Assembly: GCF_036802865.1 (NCBI RefSeq)
Contig: NZ_DAIRVK010000004.1
Location: 186,001 to 250,000 of the forward strand
Reading direction: 5' to 3'
Length of the DNA: 64,000 nt
From: Sulfurospirillum sp036802865
GTDB lineage: Bacteria > Campylobacterota > Campylobacteria > Campylobacterales > Sulfurospirillaceae
Every line of letters starts with the position of its first letter. The stretch's first letter is position 1. The position numbers and the translations under genes were made by a program. Positions 52,645 to 62,110 of the stretch are shown piece after piece. The notes beneath the pieces were generated by a model. That model saw only the letters and a list, made by a program, of their open reading frames with translations, ran no database searches and was not told where the DNA came from.

Positions 52645-52647
52645 CGT

Positions 52648-53502
52648 ATGCAAAAAGAATTCGCTTTTTTCCCTGGTTGCGTGCTTACTCAAGCTGCAAT
52701 TGAAGCCAAAATGGCTATAGAGGCTATTGCCCCAATTTTGGGAATCACACTTAAAGAGATTACTGGATGGAGCTGTTGTGGTGCTTCTCAAGCACAAGAT
52801 GTTGATCCATTAGCAACGCTAGTCGCTAATGCTCGTAACCTTGCACTTGCTGAGAAAATGAATTTGCCACTTCTGACAACATGCAGTACCTGTTTGTTGA
52901 TGCTAACCCGTGCAAAAACACAATTGGATAACGGTCAAAAAGAGCGTATTAACACGTTTCTTGCTAAAGGAAACATGGACTATAAAGGAACCAGTGAAGT
53001 GACAAGTCTTCTTTGGTTGCTTGCTCAAAATGCTGAAGAGATTAAAGCAAAAGTGAAAAAACCACTCTCTAATCTTAAAGTGGCTGTTTTTTACGGTTGC
53101 CACAGTGTAAGACCTGAAAAAGATCTTGGTTTTGAAAGCTCAGTGAATCCAACAAGCTTTGAAACGGTTGTAAAAGCTTTAGGTGCTGAGGTTGTACCTT
53201 TTACAAAGCGCCTTGATTGTTGTGGTTTCCACGCTGTTTATCCAGCGGAGAAGTCAGTTATGAAAATGACCAGTGGCATTGTCAACAGTGCGGCTGAGTC
53301 AAAAGCGGATTGTGTTGTCACACCATGTCCTCTTTGCCAAATGCAATTAGACATCTACCAAGATGACGCACAAGCAACAACAAAATCAAAAGCGCGCGTA
53401 CCGGTTATTCACTTATCTCAATTGGTAGGTCTAGCTCTTGGTATTGATGCGAAGAAACTTGGACTTGATTATAACGTCATTGATGCGAGTAAATTAGCAT
53501 AA
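52648..53502 (+). CDS. mfrE: methylmenaquinol:fumarate reductase subunit MfrE (CCG domain)
   Basis: 284-residue SdhE/HdrB-like subunit with two CCG cysteine motifs: the first ends WSCCGASQA and the second has DCCGFHAVYPAEKSVMKM, with FYGCHSVRP before it. CCG domains bind unusual [4Fe-4S] clusters or heterodisulfide-type sites and here help transfer electrons from methylmenaquinol. It follows mfrB after three bases and is followed by a strong terminator. Confidence 0.92.
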   Translation: MQKEFAFFPGCVLTQAAIEAKMAIEAIAPILGITLKEITGWSCCGASQAQDVDPLATLVANARNLALAEKMNLPLLTTCSTCLLMLTRAKTQLDNGQKERINTFLAKGNMDYKGTSEVTSLLWLLAQNAEEIKAKVKKPLSNLKVAVFYGCHSVRPEKDLGFESSVNPTSFETVVKALGAEVVPFTKRLDCCGFHAVYPAEKSVMKMTSGIVNSAAESKADCVVTPCPLCQMQLDIYQDDAQATTKSKARVPVIHLSQLVGLALGIDAKKLGLDYNVIDASKLA

Positions 53503-53511
53503 TGATTTAAT

Positions 53512-53541
53512 AAGAGATGACGTCCTATGACGTCATCTCTT
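53512..53541. terminator. bidirectional terminator between mfrE and selB
   Basis: A perfect 13-bp stem (AAGAGATGACGTC with GACGTCATCTCTT) around CTAT, followed by CCTTTTTTTC on the plus strand. Confidence 0.88.
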
Positions 53542-53573
53542 GCCTTTTTTTCTATGTTAAATAAACAGATTTC

Positions 53574-53596
53574 TCACGCACCTTTGGTGTTTTCCT
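53574..53596 (+). repeat. fragment of the intergenic repeat (R5)
   Basis: CACGCACCTTTGGTGTTTTC reproduces the 3' hairpin of the repeat family and the sequence next to it, lying directly downstream of the selB stop on the minus strand, as R1 lies by the peptidase stop. Confidence 0.45.
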
Positions 53597-53597
53597 G

Positions 53598-55433
53598 TTA
53601 GACTAAAACTCTTCTATTTTCTTCTTTTTTCACATCATCAAAATTGTCGAGGTAGTCAAGGTACGCGACTAGGTATTTTCGGCTTATGTCAAAATGCTCT
53701 TTAAAAGCTTTTATGTCGATGCCTTCTTCTTTGCGCATAATGTCTCTTAAATGCGCCATCATAGCACTTAATGCGGTGCTTGTGACAAAGAGGTTGTGCT
53801 CTAAGCGTACGACTTTTTTAGCACGTGTGAGGCTTTTCAGTGCGTCATCGCCCATTTTTCGGTCAATGTCAAGCTCATCGTAGATGTTGTAAGGTGCATC
53901 GGGAGTAAATTCGGCTTCCAGTAAAATAGTGTAGAGTTTATCTTCAATAAGCGTTTCAATATTCTCAATGTCGATTTGCGCGTTTTTATAGATACCATTT
54001 ATGAAGTCTAATATGCCTTCATCGCAAAGCTTTTGCAGAACGCTTTCCACTAAAGCGACACTTGCCCATTTGAGTTTTAACGAGAGAGAATTAGCCGAAA
54101 GTAGGGCATACGCATTTTTAGCATAAATCGCTTGAACGATGCGCGTTAACTCCTCTTTCATGCTTATGGGGTAAAGTACCAAGCCTTTTTCATCGACAAA
54201 AACATCGCTTATTTCATTGGCAATAATGATGGCTTCTTCATGGTTCAGACCAAAGCGCTGGTTGGAAGAGATAAGCCCAAAACCGTGTTTATGCATCTCG
54301 ACTAAAATGGTAAAAGCGCTCTTAAAATCTTTGCTATCCAATGCTTTAAGAAGTTCTAACTTCACCTTTTTTTTCATCGGGTCATTGATGGGGTTTAGGA
54401 TGCGTCCACCACCGATGGTGCGACCACTAGAGCAGATGATGAAAGGTTCATCATGGACTAAAAAGAGTTTGTGGTTAAACTGTAATTTGGCATAACCTTT
54501 GTCTGCTTTGTCTTCATTTTCATAAAATAAAATGCGCGATTCGACTTGTTTGGTTCCGACATAAAGAATAACTTTACTGTTATGTTTAAGGGTATGTCCG
54601 CCAATACTCTCAACCCAAACATCCGCAACATCAAAGCCACGAATAAACCCTTTTTTGCACAGCAATGCCCCTTTTTCAAAAGAGGTTTTTTGCGCATTTT
54701 GAAGGTTGATGGCGGTGCGTTGAGACGAAACAGCCGTTTCAACATCGTGGTCATGGACTTGAAGGTTGCGAATCACAAACTCTTTTTCTAATTCAGGTGC
54801 AAAAAGTTTTTCACCGATTTTAATCGTTCCATCTAAAACCGTTCCTGTAACAACGGTACCCGCACCTGCAATGGAGAAAGAGCGATCGACGTAGTAGCGA
54901 AAAAGACCGTTACTTTTTTTAGGGATAGCAGGTAGGGCAAAAAGGGCATTTTTGAGTATTTGAATGCTTTGTGGCTCATACACACTTACGGGAATAATTT
55001 CGGATAAGTGAAGGTTTTTAAGTGTCTTAAAATGCTCAGTAATTTCATACTTACGCCCTTCAATGACAGTTTCTGTTGCGAGGTCTTTTTTGGTGAGCGC
55101 AACGATAATATTTTTGACATGTAAAAGGTTTAATATCTCTAAATGCTCTTTGGTTTGAGGCATAATGCCTTCATTGGCATCAACGACAACCAAACTTGCA
55201 TCAAAACCAAACGCACCTGAGATCATGTTTTTTAAGAGTTTTTCATGCCCTGGAACGTCAATAAAGGCAACATTTTTTGCCTCATTTTGCATACTGGAAA
55301 AACTGAGGTTTATGGTGATTCCTCGGCGTTTTTCTTCTTCTAAACTGTCCCCCTCAAAGCCTGTGAGTGCTGTGATAAGAGCGGTCTTTCCATGGTCAAC
55401 ATGACCTGCGGTTCCAACGATAATATATTCCAT
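53598..55433 (-). CDS. selB: selenocysteine-specific elongation factor SelB
   Basis: 611-residue GTPase that delivers Sec-tRNA to UGA codons. The G1 loop GTAGHVDHGKT is at 7-17, DVPGHE (G3) and TKKDL (G4) follow, and the C-terminal ~250 residues form the winged helices that bind the SECIS RNA. The protein is close to the E. coli SelB length. It overlaps selA by one base. Its client is visible in the same window: fdhA with an in-frame TGA and SECIS hairpin. Confidence 0.94.
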   Translation of the reverse strand: MEYIIVGTAGHVDHGKTALITALTGFEGDSLEEEKRRGITINLSFSSMQNEAKNVAFIDVPGHEKLLKNMISGAFGFDASLVVVDANEGIMPQTKEHLEILNLLHVKNIIVALTKKDLATETVIEGRKYEITEHFKTLKNLHLSEIIPVSVYEPQSIQILKNALFALPAIPKKSNGLFRYYVDRSFSIAGAGTVVTGTVLDGTIKIGEKLFAPELEKEFVIRNLQVHDHDVETAVSSQRTAINLQNAQKTSFEKGALLCKKGFIRGFDVADVWVESIGGHTLKHNSKVILYVGTKQVESRILFYENEDKADKGYAKLQFNHKLFLVHDEPFIICSSGRTIGGGRILNPINDPMKKKVKLELLKALDSKDFKSAFTILVEMHKHGFGLISSNQRFGLNHEEAIIIANEISDVFVDEKGLVLYPISMKEELTRIVQAIYAKNAYALLSANSLSLKLKWASVALVESVLQKLCDEGILDFINGIYKNAQIDIENIETLIEDKLYTILLEAEFTPDAPYNIYDELDIDRKMGDDALKSLTRAKKVVRLEHNLFVTSTALSAMMAHLRDIMRKEEGIDIKAFKEHFDISRKYLVAYLDYLDNFDDVKKEENRRVLV

Positions 55434-56773
55434 TATTTCTTGCCTACAATAGTTTCTATGATGTGAACGAGTTTCTCTTCTACACTGGGAAGAATCGTGC
55501 GAAAATCGAGTAAAAATTGGTCATTTTCGATGCGTCCAATGACGTGCGATTCTCGAAATTTCTTCTCCAAAAGGGTTGCTTTTCCTTTGATGTGTAACGT
55601 GACAGTGGGAAAGCGTCGATTAGGAAGGGTGCCACCACCCATATAGGTTTCGCTTGGTACAATTTCACATGCCCCAGCACCGATTTTTTCTTTGACCCTT
55701 GCAGCGCGTTTTGTCAGTTCTTCGACACTTCTAAAAAGAAGCCAAAGGGTAGGAATCTGTTCCCACTCCTCTTTGAGGTAGGCTTTAATACTCTCTTCAA
55801 GAAGGCTAAGGGTGATTTTATCGACTCGCAGCATTCGAAGCAACTGGTTCTTTTTAAGCTTGGCGATCAAGTCTGCGCGTCCTGCGATAATACCCGCTTG
55901 AACACTTCCAAAGAGTTTGTCGCCGCTAAAGCTAATCAAGGACGGAGAACACGCCAAAATCTCTTCAAGTGAGTGTTCACGGTTGCCTAAGTTGTAGGGT
56001 AGTTTTGGTACATAACCGCTACCAAGGTCGTAGTAGTCCAAAAGGTTGTTTTGACTGGCTACTTCTTTGAGCTTTTCATAAGGTACATCTTCGCTAAAAC
56101 CTTCAATGGAGAAGTTGGATTGATGCACTTTCATGAGCATTGCCGTATTTTCGTTGATGGCACCCTCGTAGTCGTTTATTTTTGTTTTATTGGTGGCGCC
56201 TACTTCGCACAAAAGAGCTCCGCTTTGCTTCATTACCTCAGGGATACGAAAACTTCCACCAATTTCGACCAATTCGCCACGAGAAACAACGACTTCTTGG
56301 TTCTTAGCAAAGGTATTGAGGATTAAAAAAACGGCGGAGGCGTTGTTATTGACGACCAACACATCTTCAACATTGAGAAGCTCTTTGAGGTGCGTACTCA
56401 CATGTTCATAGCGCTCCCCGCGACTGCCCATCTCTAGGTTATACTCTAGATTTGAGTAGTTGCAGATAACCTCACTGGCACGATCCAATAAGGTTTTGGA
56501 GATGAGGCTTCTGCCCATATTGGTATGTAAAATAACACCTGTTGCGTTGATAAGGGGTTTGAGCGAAGCCTGAAATAGGGCATCATAGGCTTTTTTGATT
56601 TCACGCATCAAAGCTTCTTCATCAAAACTCTCCATCTCATGGCTTAAAAGTGTTTGGCGAACTTCTTCGATTTTTGTGCGAGCGATTTTCATCACTAAAG
56701 TTGCATTACAGCCTTCAAGAAGAGGATGTGTAAGGCATTTGTCAACTTTTGGGAGTGATCTTAATGTGTTCAT
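55433..56773 (-). CDS. selA: L-seryl-tRNA(Sec) selenium transferase SelA
   Basis: 446-residue PLP enzyme that converts Ser-tRNA(Sec) to Sec-tRNA(Sec) using selenophosphate. The family blocks are INATGVILHTNMGRS, NNNASAVFLILNTFA and the PLP lysine in SGDKLFGSVQAGII (about 285). selB follows and overlaps by one base. selC and selD are not in this window. The response regulator gene upstream overlaps its start by four bases, so the regulatory cassette and selAB may form one long minus-strand operon. Confidence 0.94.
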   Translation of the reverse strand: MNTLRSLPKVDKCLTHPLLEGCNATLVMKIARTKIEEVRQTLLSHEMESFDEEALMREIKKAYDALFQASLKPLINATGVILHTNMGRSLISKTLLDRASEVICNYSNLEYNLEMGSRGERYEHVSTHLKELLNVEDVLVVNNNASAVFLILNTFAKNQEVVVSRGELVEIGGSFRIPEVMKQSGALLCEVGATNKTKINDYEGAINENTAMLMKVHQSNFSIEGFSEDVPYEKLKEVASQNNLLDYYDLGSGYVPKLPYNLGNREHSLEEILACSPSLISFSGDKLFGSVQAGIIAGRADLIAKLKKNQLLRMLRVDKITLSLLEESIKAYLKEEWEQIPTLWLLFRSVEELTKRAARVKEKIGAGACEIVPSETYMGGGTLPNRRFPTVTLHIKGKATLLEKKFRESHVIGRIENDQFLLDFRTILPSVEEKLVHIIETIVGKK

Positions 56774-57444
56774 GCGTTCTCCGGAAGCGGAAGTTTTGTC
56801 TCGTCAAAAAGGTATTTTTTGTTTTGGATCTTTGTGAGAATGCCTTGATCTCCTAGCTGTTTGAAAAGCTTGATGACGGTAGGTTTACTGACATCGACTT
56901 GTTCCATAATCTCACTGTAAGAGTAGTTAAGCATGTTCTCATTGTCTAAGTTTTTGATAATAAAACGAATAATTTCCACTTGCTTACTGTCCGTTACTGC
57001 CGAGATAGTTTTAATAATGTTGTAAGAACGCTCAATCTCTTTGGCTTGTATTTTTGGGAGTAAGACATCATGCAGTGAGTTTAAAAGCTCTTTGATGTTA
57101 ACAGGTTTGATGATGTAGTTATCGACATGCAGTTTAATGGCATCAAGCAAATATTCTGTATCGGTGAAAGCCGTTGTCACAATGGACGGTATTTCAAGCT
57201 CAAGGTTGTTCTTAACCGTGCGTAGGAAATCGAGTCCATTGCTGTATTTGAGGTGAATGTCGGCGATAATGACATCAATTTTTTCATTTTGGATGATTTG
57301 CATGGCTTCATCAATGGTTTGCACCGGATAGATCTTTTTTACAAAGTCTTCTAACACCGAGGTCGTGTGTTTCAGTAGATCTGCCTCATCTTCGATGTAA
57401 AGAATCGTAAAACTACCGAGTAATTCAAAATTGCGCTTGTTCAT
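56770..57444 (-). CDS. response regulator with winged-helix output
   Basis: 224-residue regulator: receiver domain with IEDEADLL, phosphoacceptor in VIIADIHLKYSNG (about D57) and KPVNIKELL, then a C-terminal Crp-like/HTH winged helix (YSEIMEQVDVSKPTVIKLFKQLGDQGIL). ATG 57444 is preferred because GAGGG lies eight bases upstream; 57450 and 57459 are in-frame alternatives. It overlaps the kinase 3' end. Its likely target is the dyad in the divergent fdh promoter region. Confidence 0.82.
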   Translation of the reverse strand: MNKRNFELLGSFTILYIEDEADLLKHTTSVLEDFVKKIYPVQTIDEAMQIIQNEKIDVIIADIHLKYSNGLDFLRTVKNNLELEIPSIVTTAFTDTEYLLDAIKLHVDNYIIKPVNIKELLNSLHDVLLPKIQAKEIERSYNIIKTISAVTDSKQVEIIRFIIKNLDNENMLNYSYSEIMEQVDVSKPTVIKLFKQLGDQGILTKIQNKKYLFDETKLPLPENA

Positions 57445-59056
57445 CGTCATCACCCTCATTGGTATTAATGTAATTTTTTGGTATTTCTATCGTAAACATG
57501 GTACATGCCCAAAAAAGTTTAGTGCTTAATTTATGGCGAATATTTTTACAGGTTATCTTTCCATGCATATGTTTTTCAACCATCTGTTTAGACATATATA
57601 GCCCAATTCCAGTACCTACACTCTTATGTTTCGTCGTAAAATAGGGGTCGAAAACTTTGGGTATTATATCACTTTTTATACCGCCACCATTGTCGATGAC
57701 ATTGATAAAAATGCTCTTCTCATTTTGCTTGGCAATAATGTGAATAATCTTGTTTATCTGGTCTGTTTTACTCGCCAAAATATCTTTAGAATTACCAATG
57801 AGGTTAAGCAACACGTGAATAAGCTCATTTTTGAATCCAAAGACTTCAAGATCATCTTTGATGAAAAGCTCCAATATAATCTCTTCTTTTTCAAGCTGGT
57901 ACTTGGAAAGATCGACTGCTTTTTGAATGACCTCTTTGATACGGAAGGCTTTTTTACTTTTGTTGGGGTTGAAGAAGGTTCTAAAATCTTCCAAGGTATC
58001 GGACATATTGGAAGAGAGCAGTTGCGCATCTTTGACACGTGAAGAGATGAACGCTTCATCGAGTTTTTTAGCTAAGAATTTACTTTCAAAACTTTGAATA
58101 ATCATCATTAAAGAGCCAAGCGGTTGCCGCCATTGGTGTGCGATGTTTTGAAGCATCTCACCAAGACTTGCAAGCCTTGCTTGTTGGAACATGATGTTGT
58201 CTTTTTTACGGCTGTTCTCAACTTCACGCCTGATGCGAAGTTCCAGCGAGTCATTGAGATCGCGTAGTTCTTTGGTTTTGATTAAAATATTTTCTTCAAG
58301 GTAATTATGCAAATTTTTAAAATGGTTGATGATGATGAGTAGTACCATGGTGATAAAAAAGAAAATGAGACCTATGAGAAGAATGAGCATGACGGTACTG
58401 GTTTGAAAAAGGCTGTCATTCACCTGTTTTTCGGTAATAGCTTGTTTGAGATGCGTGGTGATGAGGCTTGAAAGGTAGATGTTCAGGGAGTTGGCTTCCA
58501 GTATAATATCATCAATTAAAAACGTGGCTTCTTCTGTTTTGGAGTATTTTAGAAGATCCAGCATAATGTTGATTTTTGTGTCAATGCTTTGCATTTTCAC
58601 ACTTATTTTTTCCACAATACCCTTCTGGAAGATCGTTTTTTCGGGAATTTCAGGCGTAACTAAAAAAAGACTAAGCCAGCGACTTGCAAAATAGGGAAGC
58701 CCCCCAATCTGTCGATTGGTTGCAAACTGATAGCTGTTCCATTGTTTGTGAATAATCTGCTGTGTCAGAAAGATGACCTCTATAGCATCGTTATTACTGA
58801 TCTGTTTTTCATGTATATCGCGCAAGGTTTCTGCAATATTGACACGGTAGTTATCTTTAATCTCTTCTAAATCAACTTGAGGTTGCGTGTGTTTCTGGAA
58901 CAGGGTTTCATAGTCATATTTGAGCGCAAAGATGGAGACAAACATCAAAAAGCCAATGGTCATGGTTCCACTGAGAATGATAAAAATGAGAATCTTCGTT
59001 TTATTGGAAAACTTGATGGTTTCGAGTTTTTGGTTAATAAATTGAACAAATGTCAT
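57425..59056 (-). CDS. sensor histidine kinase of the fdh-linked cassette
   Basis: About 543-residue membrane kinase. TM1 is at about 20-42, a helical periplasmic domain runs to ~225, and TM2 is at about 220-245. A coiled-coil linker follows, then the H-box QARLASLGEMLQNIAHQWRQPLG of the HPK4-like class, and N-box, DNGGGIKSD and GTGIGLYMSKQMVE. The start is uncertain: ATG 59056 follows the upstream stop directly (TAAG-ATG), ATG 59068 and 59095 are in frame. It probably senses the state of the adjoining binding protein. Confidence 0.85.
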   Translation of the reverse strand: MTFVQFINQKLETIKFSNKTKILIFIILSGTMTIGFLMFVSIFALKYDYETLFQKHTQPQVDLEEIKDNYRVNIAETLRDIHEKQISNNDAIEVIFLTQQIIHKQWNSYQFATNRQIGGLPYFASRWLSLFLVTPEIPEKTIFQKGIVEKISVKMQSIDTKINIMLDLLKYSKTEEATFLIDDIILEANSLNIYLSSLITTHLKQAITEKQVNDSLFQTSTVMLILLIGLIFFFITMVLLIIINHFKNLHNYLEENILIKTKELRDLNDSLELRIRREVENSRKKDNIMFQQARLASLGEMLQNIAHQWRQPLGSLMMIIQSFESKFLAKKLDEAFISSRVKDAQLLSSNMSDTLEDFRTFFNPNKSKKAFRIKEVIQKAVDLSKYQLEKEEIILELFIKDDLEVFGFKNELIHVLLNLIGNSKDILASKTDQINKIIHIIAKQNEKSIFINVIDNGGGIKSDIIPKVFDPYFTTKHKSVGTGIGLYMSKQMVEKHMHGKITCKNIRHKLSTKLFWACTMFTIEIPKNYINTNEGDDDEQAQF

Positions 59057-59057
59057 C

Positions 59058-60221
59058 TTAATACTCATACTTTTGAATAATCTCAAATTTGCCATTGACG
59101 TAGTTTGAGAGATAGACTTGGTTTAAAAGTTGTGCATTGTGGTAAACGAGGGGAATGTTATCCAACGTTTGAGGTGCTATATGCTTGAGTTTGTCCAAAA
59201 ATTTACTGGGTGTAATGATTCCATTAATCGCTTTAAGTGCCGTTACAACTGTTTTTGCGGCAAGATATGCTTCATAAGAGACCAAAGAAGGTTTCTCTTC
59301 AGGATAGTAAAAAGCAAGATTTTTAAGATACTCGGTTGCTTCTTTGGAATAAAAATCATCATAAGAAGGGACGGTTTGTGAAAACAAGATGTTATCGCCT
59401 TTCCCATGTAATTCACCCATTAAGGCATCTGCATTCACAAAAGAGATAGGACAGAAAATCATTTTTGAAGGAATTTGTTCTTTCACTTTTTCAATAAAGC
59501 GTGCCGTGGGTTTGTAAGAGCCTACTAAGATGATAGCCTCGGGTTTTGCTGTCTCAATTTCATGGATGGCATGACGAATAGAGAGGGTATTGCGTTTGTA
59601 TGTACCTTCTGCACTTAAGGTTAGGTTGCGTTTTGAAAGCGCATTTGAGAGTGCGATATAGCCCTCTTCACCGTAATCATCGTTTTGGTAGAAAATGGCA
59701 AAACGGCTAATATTTTTTTGTTTGGTAAGATACTCAACTAATGCATCGAGTTCTTCAGTATAGGAACTTCTAAAATTGATAATATTGGGTGTGTCTTTTG
59801 TACGAAGAAAAGAAGCCCCCGTGTAAGGTGCAATGAAAGGTATATTGCTTTCCGCAATAAGAGGCATAACACGTTTGACTGTGGGTGTTCCAACAAAACC
59901 AAAAAGTGCGAAAACGTCATCTTTGGTGATGAGCTTGATGGTATTGCTAAAAGTGTTTTCTGGTTCATATTTATCGTCATATTGAATAAACTCTATCTTT
60001 TTACCTTGCACACCACCTCGGGCATTGGTGTGACTAAAATAGGTATTAGCACCCACTACAACATCCTTACCTAAGTGGCTATTGATACCTGTAAGCGGTA
60101 AAGAAGCTCCTAAGATAATCGAGTTTTTTTCCATACTTTTGTAAGAAGCGGTAAAGAAAAAGAAGATTACCGACATGCATAGGGCTAAAAAGCTCACAAT
60201 AAGAAAGTTTTTGTTTACCAA
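59058..60221 (-). CDS. periplasmic binding protein of the sensor cassette
   Basis: 387-residue type I periplasmic binding protein of the Leu/Ile/Val-type (Peripla_BP_6). The N-terminal helix (about 5-25) is a signal anchor or signal peptide, and the body has ILGASLPLTGINSHLGKDVVVGANTYF and GFVGTPTVKRVMPLIAESNIPFIAPYTGASFL. The start is TTG 60221 with AAGG upstream. It is not next to ABC permease genes but to a kinase, so it probably works as the ligand-sensing part of a three-component system. Confidence 0.83.
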   Translation of the reverse strand: MVNKNFLIVSFLALCMSVIFFFFTASYKSMEKNSIILGASLPLTGINSHLGKDVVVGANTYFSHTNARGGVQGKKIEFIQYDDKYEPENTFSNTIKLITKDDVFALFGFVGTPTVKRVMPLIAESNIPFIAPYTGASFLRTKDTPNIINFRSSYTEELDALVEYLTKQKNISRFAIFYQNDDYGEEGYIALSNALSKRNLTLSAEGTYKRNTLSIRHAIHEIETAKPEAIILVGSYKPTARFIEKVKEQIPSKMIFCPISFVNADALMGELHGKGDNILFSQTVPSYDDFYSKEATEYLKNLAFYYPEEKPSLVSYEAYLAAKTVVTALKAINGIITPSKFLDKLKHIAPQTLDNIPLVYHNAQLLNQVYLSNYVNGKFEIIQKYEY

Positions 60222-60297
60222 AATGAATGACCTTCACTAGTTGATGATAGTTATTATAGCCTAAGAAGATTAACGCAAGCTATAGTGATAAAAGAGC

Positions 60298-60339
60298 CTT
60301 GTCAAGCATTGTATATTAATGTATATAACGCTTGACAAG
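60298..60339. promoter_or_regulatory. 42-bp near-perfect dyad in the divergent fdh/sensor promoter region
   Basis: CTTGTCAAGC (60298-60307) and GCTTGACAAG (60330-60339) flank an A/T-rich core; extended, the two 18-base arms match at 16 positions. TTGACA hexamers face outward on both strands (60332-60337 on plus; 60305-60300 on minus). This is a candidate binding site for the cassette response regulator controlling both units. Confidence 0.6.
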
Positions 60340-60393
60340 CGGATAAATTTACTCTTGTTAAGAGCCATTTAATCCAATTCATTTTACAATATC

Positions 60394-60411
60394 GGTAAAT
60401 ACTTATTTACC
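60394..60411 (+). promoter_or_regulatory. hairpin before the fdh-operon ferredoxin start
   Basis: GGTAAATA-CT-TATTTACC is a perfect 8-bp-arm inverted repeat 16 bases before ATG 60428. It could be an operator half or an RNA hairpin near the ribosome-binding site. Confidence 0.35.
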
Positions 60412-60427
60412 ACTTAATGGATGTAAA

Positions 60428-62110
60428 ATGCAAAAAGAGTACGTTTTCTACGATACCGTTGGTATTGATTTCCCTCTTAACGAAGCGATAGAATTGGTTA
60501 AAAGCCCATGTTCTGGTGACTTTTTGGTCTCAAACCACCCTGATGCAGCAGCAATTATTTATGCTCCTGAGATCAATTTCTACCTTCAACAATCTCGTGA
60601 TAGTATCGCTCAAAAGATCACTAATATAACAAAACTCTATGCTATTCGTGCCCTTGGATTTGATTTTGCGCAAGATATGGACTATTCTCAAGAAGTGGGG
60701 GGCAAAGTTTTAATCGTCACTGACGATGAAAACCACGAAGCCCTTAAAGAAGAGTTGAGAGATGAAGATTTTACGGTCATGTTACTTTCTCCTTCAATGA
60801 TTTTAGATGTCAATGGACACATTGGAAATTTACATGTAACGCTCAAAAAAGAGGGTGAACTCCTTGATCTTGAGTGCGACCAGATTATTTGGTGGAATGC
60901 TCCCCTCTTTGCGATGAAACAAAGTGGTGTGTATGACGCTTCATTGATTGGGCTAGACGGTGCACTAAAAAAACTTCGTGACAACAGAGGCGAATACCAC
61001 TATAAAAACTTTATTAACTACGATCCTTCCATCTGTCAGTACCATGAAAGACGCGTTGAAATTTGTGGTAAATGTGCTGAGGTTTGCCCAACGGTCGCTA
61101 TCTTAAAAGAAGATGAAGAGAAGCATTTGGCTTTTTCGCACATTGACTGTCATGGTTGTGGTGGTTGTATCAGCGTTTGTCCTAGTGGAGCGCTTGATTA
61201 TACACAGATGCCACGCATTGCTTTTTCGCATTTGAGTGAGTATTTTAAAGGCGCTGTTTCATTGATTATTCCACATAAAATGGATTTAGGGTTGATTGAT
61301 ATTCCTTTAAAAGAGGGTGTGCTTCCTTTGATGATTGAAGGTGAAAAATACCTCCATGAAGCCCATCTTTTAAATCTGCTTCAAACCAGTGGCAATCCGA
61401 TTATTTTTTATACGGATTTTATCTCTAAAGGTACGGGCGATGTTATTCGCATTATCAATGAAATTTTTGAGAAAAAATACCACAAAAAAGCGATTTATGT
61501 CTGTGAAGATAGTGCTGATTTAGCGCGTATTTTTGAAAGCTTAGAGAGTTTATCTGAATGTATGTACGGTATCAATGAAGAGGGGCTTCGCAAACGTGAG
61601 ATATTCTCGGCACGCCTTTCTCATTTGGTAGGTGACGAAGATTTGGGCATGGTTAAAGCGGGTGAGCATGTGCATTACGGTGATATCAAAATCGATGAGA
61701 GTAAATGTACATTGTGCCTTAGCTGTGTGGGTGCGTGTAACGTACGTGCTTTGACCGCTCATCCAGAAGACAATTCGCTTCGTTTTAATGCTTCTATTTG
61801 TACAAATTGTACCTATTGTGAAGTGACTTGTCCTGAAAAAGATTGTTTAATTGTCGTGCGAGATGAAATTAGCTTGAAACCGAGTTGGTTTTCTCAACGC
61901 ATTATGGCAAAAGATGAACTTTTTACCTGTGTTGAGTGTGGAACGCCATTTGCGACCGTTAAAGCGGTTGAAAAAATTGCAACGATGATGAAACCGTTGT
62001 TTGGAAATGATGACGTAAAACTACGAACACTGTACTGCTGTGCAGCGTGTAAACCCAAAGTAATGTTTAAAGCTCACATGGAAAATGAAAACAAAGGACT
62101 CAGCCTATGA
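60428..62110 (+). CDS. multi-cluster ferredoxin-type protein of the fdh operon
   Basis: 560-residue cytoplasmic iron-sulfur protein. The N-terminal ~200 residues have no clear domain. Two [4Fe-4S] pairs follow: CGKCAEVCPT with CHGCGGCISVCPSGAL at about 212-255, and CTLCLSCVGACNVRAL with CTNCTYCEVTCPEKDC at about 428-475. A C-terminal CVECGTPF/CCAACKPK site may bind zinc. Similar genes lie with fdh clusters in Campylobacterota. It may serve electron transfer or maturation of the formate dehydrogenase. It overlaps the chaperone gene by four bases. Confidence 0.8.
   Translation: MQKEYVFYDTVGIDFPLNEAIELVKSPCSGDFLVSNHPDAAAIIYAPEINFYLQQSRDSIAQKITNITKLYAIRALGFDFAQDMDYSQEVGGKVLIVTDDENHEALKEELRDEDFTVMLLSPSMILDVNGHIGNLHVTLKKEGELLDLECDQIIWWNAPLFAMKQSGVYDASLIGLDGALKKLRDNRGEYHYKNFINYDPSICQYHERRVEICGKCAEVCPTVAILKEDEEKHLAFSHIDCHGCGGCISVCPSGALDYTQMPRIAFSHLSEYFKGAVSLIIPHKMDLGLIDIPLKEGVLPLMIEGEKYLHEAHLLNLLQTSGNPIIFYTDFISKGTGDVIRIINEIFEKKYHKKAIYVCEDSADLARIFESLESLSECMYGINEEGLRKREIFSARLSHLVGDEDLGMVKAGEHVHYGDIKIDESKCTLCLSCVGACNVRALTAHPEDNSLRFNASICTNCTYCEVTCPEKDCLIVVRDEISLKPSWFSQRIMAKDELFTCVECGTPFATVKAVEKIATMMKPLFGNDDVKLRTLYCCAACKPKVMFKAHMENENKGLSL

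Noticed and set aside
57425..59056. ABC amino-acid transporter operon with the binding protein
   Set aside because: No permease or ATPase genes are next to the binding protein; the neighbours are a kinase and a response regulator.
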